Of a stretch of 64,000 bases of DNA, positions 1 to 50,700 are shown piece by piece (positions within the stretch are counted from its first letter, which is position 1; every line of letters starts with the position of its first letter). Both the position numbers and the translations under genes were made by a program. The DNA lies in contig CAMPET010000021.1 in assembly GCA_946803715.1 (NCBI GenBank), forward strand, positions 3,947 through 67,946, written 5' to 3'. The stretch comes from Beroe ovata. Lineage: Eukaryota; Ctenophora; Nuda; Beroida; Beroidae. Under the pieces are notes generated by a model. That model was not told where the DNA came from, ran no database searches, and saw only the letters and a list, made by a program, of their open reading frames with translations.

Positions 1-41
1 TGACCCTAGATTCAATTTACTTTCCTAGTAGGACAGAATAA

Positions 42-3000
42 ATGGTCTTCAGTGGTGCATTTGGTGGCCATGATGAAGGCCATGTTGCTGTCTGCTACAG
101 TTCAGATGGATCTAAATTTATAACTGGGGGATCTGAAGGAAACATAAACATCTTATCTGGAATGGACAATACTGATGTATGATTATAATCAATATTGATT
201 CATCTACTATTCTTCAGTATGGTATGCTACTTACTACAACTTGCCTAACCTTGAATATACCTTCACATGACCTTATACAGGCACCTGAACACACATTCTT
301 TGTTGATGCATTCAACATATCAAACATTCTTCAATGGGATGATTACGTGGCAGTTGCTTCTGAGGGATGGTCATTACAGAAATGGGGCTTCCCAGATGGT
401 AACAAATCAGGATTCCTTGGTAAATTCGCTGGAAACATTACCCACATTTCTCTCAATTTTGACAAGACTCAGATACTTGCTGGTAGCGGAGAGTTCATCC
501 TGAAAATAACTGGTATGTTTATCAGTTAATCAAAATTAGCCATTTGTGGGAGGTTTTCACAAGGCAGACCATAAAAAATCAGAGCGTTATGTGCATGAAA
601 AAACAAGCTGTTCCTTTCTATGCCTGTTTTTACAGAATTACAATGTGTCAATGTCCATTCCATGGGTTGAGTGATACCTTTTTCCAAACTCATGATTGAT
701 GCAGTTCTACATATCGCCTCACAGATTTGTCCAGTGAAGAACAGTGGACTGTACGAGGACATGATGCACCTATTCTCAGAACTGCATTTGGTAAGCACTT
801 AAGAAAGACAAATTGAACATTTTTTACGTGCTGGTGGAAAGAGTGTAACACATACTGTATCTAGGCAGGAAATACTTCGCTAGTTCAAGCTGTGATGGCT
901 CCCTGAGAGTATGGGATGCTTCTTCAAGAGAGTGCATCAAAACACTAAACATCTTCCCCAAAAGCAATGATGTTGATTTGTCTAGAGTCCGGGGAGCTGT
1001 CAAATTTGATAAAATGGAAAATCTCATTGTGGCTTTGGAAAATGAGGTGGGAATATGTATTGAAAAGGAGTTTGTTCTGTTTGTTGGAAAAACCATAGCC
1101 GTAATCTGTCAGCCATAAGCTAAGCATTGACAAATGGTTCCTCAGGGCACACAATTTTACTCAACTTGTAACTTTGTAAGAGATTGTGCTATTAACAATC
1201 CCCACAGGTTGTTATCTACTCTAGCGATAATTGGACTGAGTTATCTGTTATGAAAAACGGGAATATGAAGACTATCTTAGAGTTGGAGATATCTCATTGT
1301 CAGAAGTGAGTGTTCATGTATAGCACATATAATCGATTTGTTCATGGTATGTACCGATTCCAATGATATATTGTGCTACATCAGATATGTGATTGTTGGA
1401 TGTAAGAATGGGGAAATCTTCATTTGGAACCTCAGTACACACGCTCTCAACTCTACCCTCAAGTGTGTCTCTACTCCTTCCTCTATAGCTGTGCATCCAA
1501 CAGTGAGTGACTGAGTTAATTTACTGCGCGTGAAACACACATTTTCTCATTCTCCGAGTTTGAGAACTACAAAGTTTGGCTCTCTCAATGAATTCAATAT
1601 TCACACAGGAATACAGGTTCCTAGTGGGTGATTTAAAAGGCAAGTGGAGAGAATGTACGAATTACCTTGATAATACACCATCTGACAATGCCAATGACGT
1701 CATTACTTCTACCAAAGCCGAAGAGGTAAGAGCTATACACATTGACCCATTCTGACTATGTTTGGATCCCGTAATCTCATTCTTAAATTCTTATATTTCC
1801 TCACAGAGCGGAGTGGAGAGGTTTTTCGATTTGGAAGCGGAGGATTTGGAAGATTGGGGCGATGATGAAGATCAGGACATAGTGAACATGGTAGGGTCCA
1901 CAAACCTATCCATTGCTTATATCAATGTAGCTACATTTTGTAATACTTCCCTCATTAGGATAGGGAAGAGGAAGATATACAGCCGATGTCATCACGTCAC
2001 GCTGCCATACTTAACGACGAAGATGATATCCAACCCACGCCGTCTCGTCACCCTGGTGTTCTTAACGAAGACGATGATGAGAGTAATGAACCCAGTATTC
2101 TGGAAATGGCGCGACTACCGGAGCGATCCACGACACCCGAGCCTGAGCCACCTCAAAACGATACGGAACAAAATAATGCAGAACAAGGTTTGTGGTGTGA
2201 TGCCAAACGTACAGTTGATGTTTTTCGTGACTTGTGACAAATGTGTGACAAATGTGTGACAAAAACGTGACTTGGGGTTAGCGTCCTGATATGAGTCGGA
2301 AATCACTCTTAGGTGTTAGATATCATGTCTAGGAGTTACTAGGCCACATTTGAGGACGTAATCAACCTTGGGACACGCCCAAATGTCGTGTTGTATGGAA
2401 CGCGCGAGAGGTGTGACAAAAACGTGACTTGGGGTTAGCGTCCTNACGACGTTGGGATTATTACTACACGAGAAGAAGATGACTCCAGCTACATTAACAT
2501 TGGTGAGATCGGCAGTTTGATCAATGAAGCTTATAATTGGCTTACAGAATTTTTCCCTACCGTTTTGCCATGAGCAGGGTGAAAGTGGTATTAACCGATA
2601 CCACCTCGTTTTTCCAGAGTTCCATGATTCAGCCACGCATCACCCACTACACATTGTTAACGCTCATGGATACACTCTGGGGTCGCTCAGCAGGACTGCA
2701 TACGCCCTGGCGACATCGGGAGATGAGGGAAAGTCCAGGTATGAAATCATGATTCTGGAATATGCCCACATTGCTGGTCATGGTCATTAATCCTCCATTT
2801 CTGTTTGCAGAGTCAGTAGTGTGCTGGTTAACGTATTTTCCGCCTGGTCTGCATCTAAAGAGTGGAACGTTAGTCTTCCCAAAGGAGAGAATGCTATTCT
2901 TCTGTCTGTGTCTGCCACACTCATGGCAGTGACTACAGACCTCCACTATGTCAGGACGTGGACACTTGGTGGTGTTCAGCAACATATCTTCTCCCTACCA

Positions 3001-5366
3001 GGTCGGAGAAGGAAGGGAGGGATTATTACTAATTATCCCAATTGAACCATGGCACAAATCTTCAGTGCTTCCAATTTGATTATGTGGAATAATGTTCACA
3101 CTTCTCTCTCAAAAGCCTTATTAGACTGTTATTGTAAACAACGCAGGAGATCCGGTCACGCTATCGTGTCACAACAACATGCTGAGTGTTGCACACTACA
3201 GTGGCACAACACTGACCCTCTCCCTATACGATGCCAAGAAACCGCGCTTAGTCCACTCTGGCCCACTGCCAATAACTCCCAACTCCACCCTAACTTGGAT
3301 AGGGTTCACACCAGGAGCACTGCCATTGGTTTGTTCGTCACTGCAGCTGTCACTGCTGCTGTCAGACAGCATACTTGTGCAGTAATGGTGTTTTGTGATT
3401 TGAGATTTCACCAACCTCATCCCCTTTTCCAACTCAGGTGTACGACAGTGAGGGAGTGTTGAGGTCCCTGCTCCCTCAGGGGGGCCTCATGTGGGTCCCG
3501 CTGACAGATATGAGGGTGGGGAAACGCAACATTTCCGACACGTACTGGCTAGTGTCAGCCACGGAAGAAGCAGTGAAGTGTGTCCTGTGCAAAGGTGTGA
3601 CGTATCCAGGGGTCTCGCCCCGGCCTGTGGTCTGTGTCGTGCCCCACTCTGCCCCTCTCTGTGACGCGGGCAGCGAGAGGACTGATCTCGAGCAGAAACG
3701 TGTCCTCAACTTTGTGAATTCATACGATCTCAACAAACTCACCACTTTCCAGAAGGTACACCTCATTAAAGTCAGTATTGTGATGTCATAAAGATGCTAC
3801 GATTGCCTATTCGTGATCGCATTTCAAACAGGAATGCAAGGCTGAAACTATAGAGAAAGACGAAGTCACTCTACTCCTGAAACTCATGGCACTGGCAATC
3901 AAGAACAACAGAGACTACAAGGCATTCGAGATTGCCAAGATGATGCCGACCAAGCAAAGTCTGGAGATGGCATCGAGATACGCCACTAAAACAGGACGAG
4001 TCCTCCTGGCACAAAAAATCAATAACCTCCTCAGAAATTACGACGAGGTAAGCTCGGAGGCTTTTCCACTGTGAAATTCCTATGGTTTACACTTCACAGT
4101 GATGAGGGATGGTTCACTACCGAGTGGGCTTCAGTGTGTAACAGATGTTTTCAGAGGTCTGAAGATGAGGACGATATTTACGAGGTTACAGATGTGGCAT
4201 ACACTCCCGCTCCGTTCATTGACACCAAGGAACCTACGGGTCGCCCGTCAAACGTAAGTTACTCCGCGAAACAGACAACGCATATTCTCCAGGGGCACAA
4301 TATTCCTAATTCCAATACATAGAATCCGATAGCTATCTACCATATTCCCCTCAGATATCAATATTCTAACTCCATGCTACAATTTCAGAGCGCCGCTGTA
4401 GCTCCTGTGTCAGCAACAAGAAAGCGAGTATCCCACATTGATGAGACTGTTGCACCTCTCCGTCTCTCCACCAAGACTCCCCCTGACGCGGCAGCAGACG
4501 CAATAAGTTCCCCTACCCCTCCCTCCCCTGCAGCCAAGGACGGTCCCAGCGATGCTAACCCATTCTCAGTGAAATCTGACGAGGTGAAGAACACTCAACG
4601 GCGGAGCACTTCATTCCTCGACTCCATTGAAACAAAGGGGATGGAGAAGGAGCAGATGAAAGCCGCTAAGCAAAAGAGTATGACTGAAAAACCACTTGGG
4701 TTGACGTTAACTAGTTTTGGGAGCAAGGTAAAGCTGCAATCCGTGACCAAGACGAAATCCAACCCGGGGAAACAACTGAGTAAAAAACCCGGCAAGGAGA
4801 AGAAGAAGACGGGATATGCGCTCTGGTTTGAGGCACAGACCGGCATCGCCCCAAAATCGGGGCCGCTAACGTGGCGGCGATTGCCTGCGGAGGAGAAGGA
4901 GAAGTGGCTAGAGGCGGCGAAAGAGCTCGAGAAGACGAACAGTGAGCCGAGTGTTTGTCTGACGAATAGTTTCACGAGGAAGACACCCAGTGTTTCGACA
5001 ACACTGGGCGCGAGTAATGCTAGTTCAACTTCTGAGGTGGTAGCGTCTACTGAGAGAGAAGAGCTGCCCGTGTCTGGTGGTGCTGTGTTGGAAGATCCGG
5101 CCACTGCAGAACCGGACAACAATGGGACTGGTGTCGTCACTGGGGACAGTGGGACCGCTGTTGTCATTGACAACAGTGAAACTGATGTTGTCATTGACAA
5201 CAAGGAGAATGTACGAACTAGCAAGCGGGGACCGAGTTCGGATTCGGATTCAGAAGAGAAACAACCCTGTAAGAGCAAAAAATTGGGTGATCGTGCTTCT
5301 GGCGAGGCATCAGATCAGACTAAGAACAAACTGGCGGCCTTTCAGTTTAAGAAAAAGTTGAAATAA
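42..5366 (+). CDS. WDHD1: WDHD1 / AND-1 / Ctf4-like replisome adaptor
   Basis: Homologue of WDHD1 (Ctf4/AND-1), the nuclear trimeric hub that links the CMG helicase to DNA polymerase alpha. Phase-consistent exons are 42-176, 281-512, 725-790, 865-1046, 1208-1305, 1385-1502, 1609-1725, 1807-1890, 1959-2187, 2446-2502 (partial), 2618-2738, 2811-3001, 3147-3328, 3438-3755, 3832-4047, 4155-4253 and 4389-5366. The first seven exons encode WD40 repeats (GHDEGHVAV, TVRGHDAPIL, CDGSLRVWD, NGEIFIWN). An acidic linker follows, then the SepB-type propeller (EFHDSATHH, SAWSASKEW, TWIGFTPG) and helical region. The last exon carries a C-terminal HMG box around 4800-4925 (KKTGYALWFEAQTG, then WRRLPAEEKEKW) and ends in basic residues. 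The ATG at 42 matches the usual WDHD1 start just before the first GH motif. Coding sequence is missing at the N at 2445, where the exon before NDVGIIT should lie. Confidence 0.93.
2254..2445. other. Assembly joint 1: single N beside a 34-bp direct duplication
   Basis: The 34 bases at 2254-2287 recur identically at 2411-2444, immediately before the N at 2445. The joint falls inside WDHD1, between its acidic linker exon and the start of the second propeller. At least one exon boundary and a short coding stretch are absent here. This looks like two contig ends joined with a token N. Confidence 0.75.
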
Positions 5367-6637
5367 TTTCGATCATTGCATCCTATTATTGAACTTTGAC
5401 CTTACAATTATATTTGATCATGAAGGGTGTGTCATCAGTGTGCTATTACTTCGTCTTTCACTGTGGATTCGATATGTCGCTCTACTTAAATCTCAGAATG
5501 CTTGAATCAAGGTGTTTTATTTGTGCTGTTAAGGGAGTAAGTCATGACAGGTCTCTGTGACGAGCGGGAGACTCATTCGTCATAACATGCTGACACCACT
5601 GAATAACTCTGACGAAGGAATGCGTTGACACCAGTATTCTGTACGTCATGAAAGATCTCTGTGACGAACGGGGGAATCATTCGTCATAACATGCTGATCC
5701 TGACACCACTGCATAACTCTGACGAAGGAATGCGTTGACACCAGTATTCTGCACGTCATTAAAGGCCTCTGTGACGAACGGGAGACTCATTCGTCACAGC
5801 ATGCTGACACCACTGCATAACTCTGACGAAGGAATGCGTTGACACCAGTATTCTGCACGTCATGGTCATGAAAGTTCTCTGTGACGAACGGGGGAATCAT
5901 TCGTCATAACTTACTGACGCGGTGACGCCACAGCGAAACTCTGACATAGGAAATACACAGCTGTGTTGTGCAGTGCACACTATAATACACACATGGCTGT
6001 CGGCTGCGATGTATACACACAATATTGATGTAAGTCACGTGATCGCATTACTATGCGCGCGCGTTGCACAAGGCACCGTTACCGCGTGTACATGTATTCA
6101 TTGTTCATTTGTGCACATTTCTCCCTCTCTTGCGTAGTGCGTGTATACTCTCTCGTGTACTGTGTTGTGCGTTTGTGTATTTCTGTTTCCATGATTCATG
6201 TACATTTGCGTGATCACTTTACCAGTTACTACTTTTTTTACAGTTACCTACCGGCTACCCGTTTGCTTTCCGTCCCTGTTAGCCTGTATGGGTACCAGCT
6301 TGAAAGCCTCTTGTCTCAAGGTTGAAGGTATATGTCTGTCTTCATTATGAGGACTATACAGTGAGACAGTGGAAAGAAGGGGGCACGTCTGTACATTCTG
6401 TGTTTGAACTGAAGATGATTGAGGCTAGTTCATAGTCAAAAATGCGGGGTTTACACTCGACGTGAATATCTCACTTTTCATCTATTACACTACAGTTGCT
6501 TTTCTTTATTGATGATCCGGTCTTTTGACATACAAATCAAATTGAAGCTTGCTTTCTGATACACTATTTCCTGCTTTGGCTTTGAGCAAAACTTCGTTTG
6601 CGATCAAACCTTGGATCGGTTCTGTCGTGCCATTTTG
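5367..6637. other. Intergenic region between WDHD1 and the giant receptor gene
   Basis: Holds the WDHD1 3' flank, the tandem repeat at 5541-5955, and AT- and TG-rich sequence upstream of the receptor start codon at 6638. Open frames here (for example 5922-6137 and 6053-6325) are short, low in complexity and have no splice partners. No canonical polyadenylation hexamer or TATA element stands out. Confidence 0.6.
5541..5955. repeat. Tandem repeat, about 104-110 bp unit, four copies
   Basis: Copies begin near 5541, 5645, 5755 and 5859, each with the same order of blocks: GTCATGA, CTCTGTGACGAACGGG, CATTCGTCATAAC, TGACACCACT, TCTGACGAAGGAATGCG, ACACCAGTATTCTG. The first three are close to each other; the fourth diverges in its second half. 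Each unit contains an inverted pair, TGACGAA and TTCGTCA, about 10 bases apart, so a short hairpin could form. Confidence 0.9.
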
Positions 6638-44116
<37,479 letters not shown>

Positions 44117-44781
44117 TAATAGAGGAAGAGAGACTCTAGTAAAGAGAGACTCTAGTAAAGTAAAAACTCATGATCACAGTGCCTCGCTTTCATTTAGACA
44201 CCTAGATACGATCATAGCGGCCACAGTTAGATTTTACCAACCAATATATTACACTGCTGAATCCATAAGAGCACTAAAACCATCGTTGAGAATTATCGGT
44301 GTATATAATAGTGCAGCAGACCCCCTCATCCATACCCCTCGATAATCGTGTGTATTATATATTTGACACAGTGGTATCATATACTCGCTCTCGAGAACTA
44401 AGCGATAGTCAGTAGGTGATACCGCTGTCCGGTATCGATGATACTATTATAGTCTCCACCTGGAGCAATAATACTACCGTAAACAAGATCGATATGTATT
44501 TGTGTCTGTGTGCGATCAGTGCGTGTCGTGTTGTTGTTTATCAGTATAGTGCCCATTGTATCAATTTTGTTTGTAATTTAGAATAAATCCGCGTGTGGTC
44601 TTGAGTAGCTAGTAATTATGAAATTAAATTATGAATATGAAATTATTATTGTCGATCGATACGTTTTTCAACTGGTTATCGAAGTCTAACTCAACTGGTT
44701 ATCTGAAATTTGTTTCGAGACCGAACAATCTGCCGAGCAGGAATAAAGCGTTCTGTAAGAGAGAGAGAAAAAGCTGTTACC
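44117..44781. other. Receptor 3' flank and intergenic region
   Basis: Follows the receptor stop at 44114-44116. Contains a short direct repeat (GAGACTCTAGTAAA near 44130-44160) and an AATAAA at 44582-44587 that could serve the receptor transcript. The megasynthase start codon is 195 bases beyond it. No gene seen. Confidence 0.55.
44582..44587 (+). terminator. Candidate polyadenylation signal for the receptor gene
   Basis: AATAAA hexamer 465 bases after the receptor stop codon and before the next same-strand gene. Position fits; there is no transcript evidence. Confidence 0.4.
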
Positions 44782-47700
44782 ATGGTGAAAGATGCTGTTG
44801 TGGTTTGCGGGGTTGCAGCAAGGTTGCCTGGTAAGGAACACTGGTTCGATAGTAACAATGACAACCCCGGATCACGATGGCCGCCAGGATATTGCGGTAT
44901 CAAGAACAATGTTGGTATGTCACTTACGACAGCAGCTGTCATTCATGTTATTGTTGTCATGGTTACGAAAACTATAACATGGTAATTGCAATTACAGCAA
45001 CTTTGAGTAACGTGGAGAAGTTTGACGCCGAAGCATTCAGAGTTCACAGTAGAATGGCTGCGACGCTCGATCCTCAGTGCAGACTAATCCTCGAAGTGAG
45101 TTTGATCAGCACAATATGACGTCATGGGAAACAATGATGCAATTATCTGCATAGTAAACCGTTATCTGAGAAACTTTCCCGCATGGTGATAGTATGACCA
45201 CACCATACCATAGCTGTATTGTATTGTTATCAGGCTATGCATCTCGTGTATTCCAGTAATAGCTGTTTCTGACTCTCTCCTCACTGCAGGTAGTATGGGA
45301 GGCCCTGGTGGATGCAGGTTTCAACCCGGACACAATGCGAGGGACTAGAACAGGAGTGTGGGTAGCGTGTAGCAGAGGGGAGACAGGCGAGGCGCTCTGC
45401 GGTATGGAAGGTCGGTACAATATCAGTGGCGTGGGAAGACTGAGAAAATTGCCTTTCAGTCCATGATTATCTATCTTCGATCACAATTATGATCAGTTTA
45501 GTCCGATGTCAGCTCATGATCATAGCTTGACACTCCACGTCTTTCAGAACAAGATGGTTATATCGTGCTGGGCAATTGCAGGGCTATGTACGCTAACCGT
45601 GTGTCATACGCATTCGACTTTAAAGGACACAGGTGAATTAAGTAACCTGAATAAAGAGATTACGTTCCCTTTTTATTCAAACTCCGCTGTTTCAAAACTC
45701 CCTATTCCCCCGACACTTCCCATGACTTGTTTCTGTCCCCATGTTTTAGTGTGACTGTGGATGGTGGAGGGGCGTCAAGTGGGACAATCCTACACTCTGC
45801 TATGCAGTACCTCCAGGAGGGTAGATGTGACTATGCTGTGGTGGGGGCTACTAACATATTCTTCAAACCGGGCATACAGCTAGGTCAGAATCACATATTG
45901 TTAAGTAAGAACTTCTCAAATTATTCCGTGTTAACCTCAATTTAGTGGTATATATCAGCGTGTGATAAAGTTTACCCATGACAGCGTACGAGGTGGCGAG
46001 TAATGGCGTCAGGGTGACGAGGGGTGAAGCAGTTGTTGTGACGATTCTCACCAGGCAATCTGTTGCTAGGCGACCCTATTGTGTACTGAGGGGAGTCTCG
46101 TGTGCGTGGCTAGGCAGTCCAGTGCAGGGTGATGTCATCAAATCTACCATCGTGAAAACTTATCTTAATGCATCAATTGGTTAGTAAATGATAGCATTGT
46201 GTAAATGTTATGATTTGTTGATGAGAAATTCATTTGGGAGCAAGATCATAACCTTATTGGCTTATTTATGTTCTGTCTCGCATGATACAATCGCTTCAGA
46301 TCCGAATATGGTTGACCAGATCAAGATGGCAACTGCACCAGGCCACGAAGCACTCGTTCAGAATATTACAGGACAAATCTTCAGCTCAGATGTTATATGT
46401 GAGTAAATCTTGTCAATCATAATTCATACGGGTATCTCAAAATTGCGTGAGATTTAACAGTAGCAAAATGCTTTCTGAAAACATTTCGCTCCCAAATGAA
46501 TCCACTGATTCAATGATTTGGAATTGGAATACGGGAAATACCCATCAGCTGATGAACGAGAAGCTGATTTCGAGAGTGCTTCTGGATTGGTTGCATTGAT
46601 CGAGTCATGTCTTGCACTACAAATGGGTAGGAAATGTGTACTCGGGATCAACGATCAAAGTCTATCAGGAAACTTCTCCCACATCCTACTGTCTTCATTG
46701 AATTATGGCGGGACGGCTTACAATGTGGGAATGTAAGTGATGCTGTCTCGATACCTATTGTCTTATTGTTGCATTGTTGCAATTTCATCGAGACCGCGGC
46801 ACAATTTACTTATGACTCTTTTCATTTTCCGTAGTAGGGGTCCTGTGTCTCATATTGCATCAGTTGAGAATAAATCTTCGGATGAGGCTGATCCTGCACA
46901 TTCTTTGCTGGCTTCCGACATTCCTTTGCTAGCAGAAGGTAGAACTCCGCAAGCAGTTGAGAAGATATTGAACTTTTGTGAGAATGAAGATAACACAAGA
47001 TCGAATAAGTTTCTCCAATACTGTATCACCAGTGCTACGGATGTTCATCTCCCTTATCGAGGTAAGTGTAGCTCACTGGTATTCTTACTATTATAGTACC
47101 TATAATTGCAATTAACAGTAAATTAGAATAAGCAGTTAATTTTGAGTGCACATTGAACGCAGGGTACAAGATCCGCGGGGAGGTAATGGAAGTGCAGAAG
47201 TGTCCCCAATCCCCACCACCACCAATCTGGCTGATATGTAACGGGGTTGGTGCCCAATGGCCAGGCATGTTGAAGACCATCTCGCAACACCCATTCTGCC
47301 AGGAGATCCTTGATGACTTGAACCAGTTTCTCCTCCTTCATTCCTTTGATTTGACACGACTCCTACAGTGGGATGACCACCGTATCTACTGTGAACCAAA
47401 GTATCTCTTTGTGGGTCTTGCTGTTGTCCAATGCCTACAGGTAAATACTATCATGTAAAACAATTTTGTAATTTTTGGCGAGTCCAAAATACTTATACAG
47501 GTACTGAAGTATACTGGTGAAATGAAGATCACATGCATTTCCTCACTCCCAGATTGAGCTACTCCGGAAGTTTGAAGTACCGATATCGGGTGTTATTGGC
47601 CACAGTTTTGGGGAGCATGCTGCAGCTTTTGTAGCTGGGTGTTTAACAAGACATGAATTCATTCTGACAGCACTGGCCCGAGGTAAAGTGATCTCTTTCT

Positions 47701-50700
47701 GTGAACCTGGAGCTATGGCAGTGGTAGCAGCTTCCTGGGAAGACGCTAAGTCTATTGCAACCAAATATGGCGTAGAGGTTGGTAGAAAGAAATCTAGTAC
47801 ATAGGTGCCGTGGTTGAACTACCCGAAAACAATTGTTTTTCACGAAATATCGCACTCCTAGGTTGCTTGTGACAACTCACCAACTCTTGTTACCATGTCT
47901 GGCTCTACTGAAAGCATTCACTCATTGGTCGAGAGTCTCAGAGAGAAAGGTCAATTTGCAAGATGCATTGATAGCGGCAACAGAGCATTCCATTCTTCAC
48001 TGGTCAAGTTAGCTACACCGAAGTTTGCATCCAAGCTCAGGAAGATTATCAAGGGTTAGTATTAGCATGTAGTTGTCAATTCAGACTATCTAACATTGGC
48101 AATGCTGATTCTGCACAAAATAATTTGTCCATTCCCACAGAGGTCAGAAAACCGCGAGTCACGTGGATATCATCGTCAGGCCAAACTCCGTTCAGCAAGG
48201 ACTACTTAGCTAACAACATGCAGCTTCCTGTGAGATTCACCACGGCTGTCGCTAATGTTCCCAGTACTGCTCTGCTGGTTGAGGTAAACAATGACAATTG
48301 CATAATGCATACTATTATCTAGATTTTAGCATTAGTTATGGATCTTGAGATAAAAGTCTGTGACCCAGTCTACGATATGATTCTGTATCCTATCTAACCA
48401 GATTGGAGCTCACCCAGTCGTCAAGCCAATGCTCAGAGACTTACCCAACACTCAAATATTTCTGTCTGCGAAAGAACAAACGGTGCGTAATTCATGGATT
48501 GGACGAGTGAATAAGAGTCGCATGAGTTACGATGATAGATAGTTGGTTAATACCTATGCTTAGTCATTATGTTGCAGAAGTACAGTGTAGGAAGAGCGTT
48601 AGGAGATATTTACCTGACGGGTCACAAGATTAAACTGGGTGATATAGATCCTGTGTGCTTCAGAAAAAGCGGACCAATTGGCCATGTTGTTGACTGGAAC
48701 CACTCAGAGGACTGGTATAGTCCCAGGTTGGTATAAACTTTAGTTATTTTCCCATGATCAATGATTCAACTATTTTCATGAACTCCTTACGTGTTATTGC
48801 TGCAAACCCAACATCCATTCTTTTTTCACAGCTATGATGAGTTCATGACAATGCCAAACAATGCCCTCAAGAACACGCTGGTTTCCAAGTCAACTACTTT
48901 CAACTTTGACGGTGCCGACAAATATCTTCTGGGTGAGTATTGAGTAGGCTATGGCACATATCAGACAATACCTCGGTGAGAGGCGCGCAGCACAGGCCAA
49001 CATTTCGTATCTCTTTGTCGAAATAAATCCATGTAAACTGCGGTACTCCACTCAGGACATAGGATTGATAACACTCCCATATTCCCTGGTGCTGGGTATA
49101 TTGAATGTGTGATAGACGCACTCCTAGACTCCCAGGCTAGTTTAATAGATGTTCGCAATACGCCAATACAAATAATATCCCTCTACCTTTTTCAGTCTAT
49201 AATCATTTGTGTAGATCACACACTCTGTCTTACAGGAGGGAGTGAATAGCATTGAAATCTCTGACATCACATTTGCAAGAGCTTTGCCACTAACTGCTGA
49301 CAAGTTGGAAATCAAGACCCATGTGGACCTTCAATCTGGAATGTTTCTCATACAGGTTAATAATGAACATAATCATATTTCTCTTATCTGAACAAAGGAT
49401 TCAGCGTTGTTTGCTTTGCATCTATAGGTACCCATCTATCAATATGATCTATACCAGGAAAACGACAAAGTCCTATGCCGGGGCAAGGCTACAACCAAAA
49501 AGGACACGGGAATCAACCTGAACAGTGACACAGATGTGGACGATTCACTTATCACTTGGGTGAGTCGTATTTATAAAATGCGGGATATGTACTGAAGCAA
49601 TCACTAAAATCAATTGATTTTCTGTTTATTATACTTACAGGTTGAGGACAATGATTTGTACTATGAAATGATGTTGCGAGGTTACAGCTACAGAGATGAG
49701 TTTAGGATGATATCAAAATATGGCAGAATGGAGGATAAGGAGACATGCTTTGTGAATTGGGGGCATGCAAACAAAGTAAGTTGGTATGATGGTAACCTGA
49801 ATACTTCATAGCCATGATTCTCTCCATGACAGATAAATATCTCATTGTTACATCCCAGCTACTTCTAATTGATGGGATACTGCAGTGCAGTGTGTTCAAC
49901 AAACCAGGTCGGAATTTGGTCCTTCCTAGTCGGATAAATAAAGTTATCTTTGATGTTAAGTCTTATCAAGATATGGTCAGTCAGGTTGCTAATGTTAGGA
50001 TAATTGGCACCGCAAAAGATTGGTGAGTGAAAGCTCTATAATGCTGATATGTAAGCCAACTCAAGACGTCAATAATACACAAGTTCTAAGCTTCTTTAGC
50101 TTCATATTTCTCACTTCAGCTGGATTGGCCAATGCGTCGCTATTCAAGGAGTCAAAGGTTCCATTCTTGAACGGAAATCTAAAGAATGTGCCGTTCTGAT
50201 GACTGAAGAGTTTGTACCTTTGAAAAAGAAAGGATTTGTGGAACTTCATGGAGTTGTAGAGTACAGGAAAGACCTACTTGCACTTTTGGAAAAGCAGCAG
50301 CTGGAAACAAATGGAAGAAATGCTAGTGACTTGAAACTAGAAGGTCACAAAACACTTGAGCAGTACCTGAGGAACCCAACCAAAGAGGGATTCGAAGACA
50401 TGACCCTTATGAAAGATATCTGTTTCAATTCGCTGATGCATTCCACCATCTTGAAGGAAGCTCTTGATATTGCATTCCAAAACCTTGATCAGGATGTGAA
50501 CTTATTCTTGGTTGATCCGTTCGATGCTCTCAAACTGATAGATGAAAAGGTATGCAAGCAAGTGTATCCTGGTCATATAATTGAGTAACCTTGATGATTA
50601 TTGACGATCTATTTCAGTTATTCCCTGCAAAAACACTGACTCACTATGTCAACAAAGATCTACAAGCATTTTTGGACAGCTCTACTGTGAAGGATCTTGA

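Noticed and set aside
2524-2617. Open frame running into the WDHD1 exon (with ESGINRYHLVFP)
   Set aside because: It is intron sequence. Splicing 2502 to 2618 gives the conserved EFHDSATHH in the right frame, whereas other joins bring stops.
4595-5278. 227-codon minus-strand open frame opposite the last WDHD1 exon
   Set aside because: Low-complexity Ser/Val/Leu-rich mirror of the Glu/Lys/Thr-rich sense frame; no motifs.
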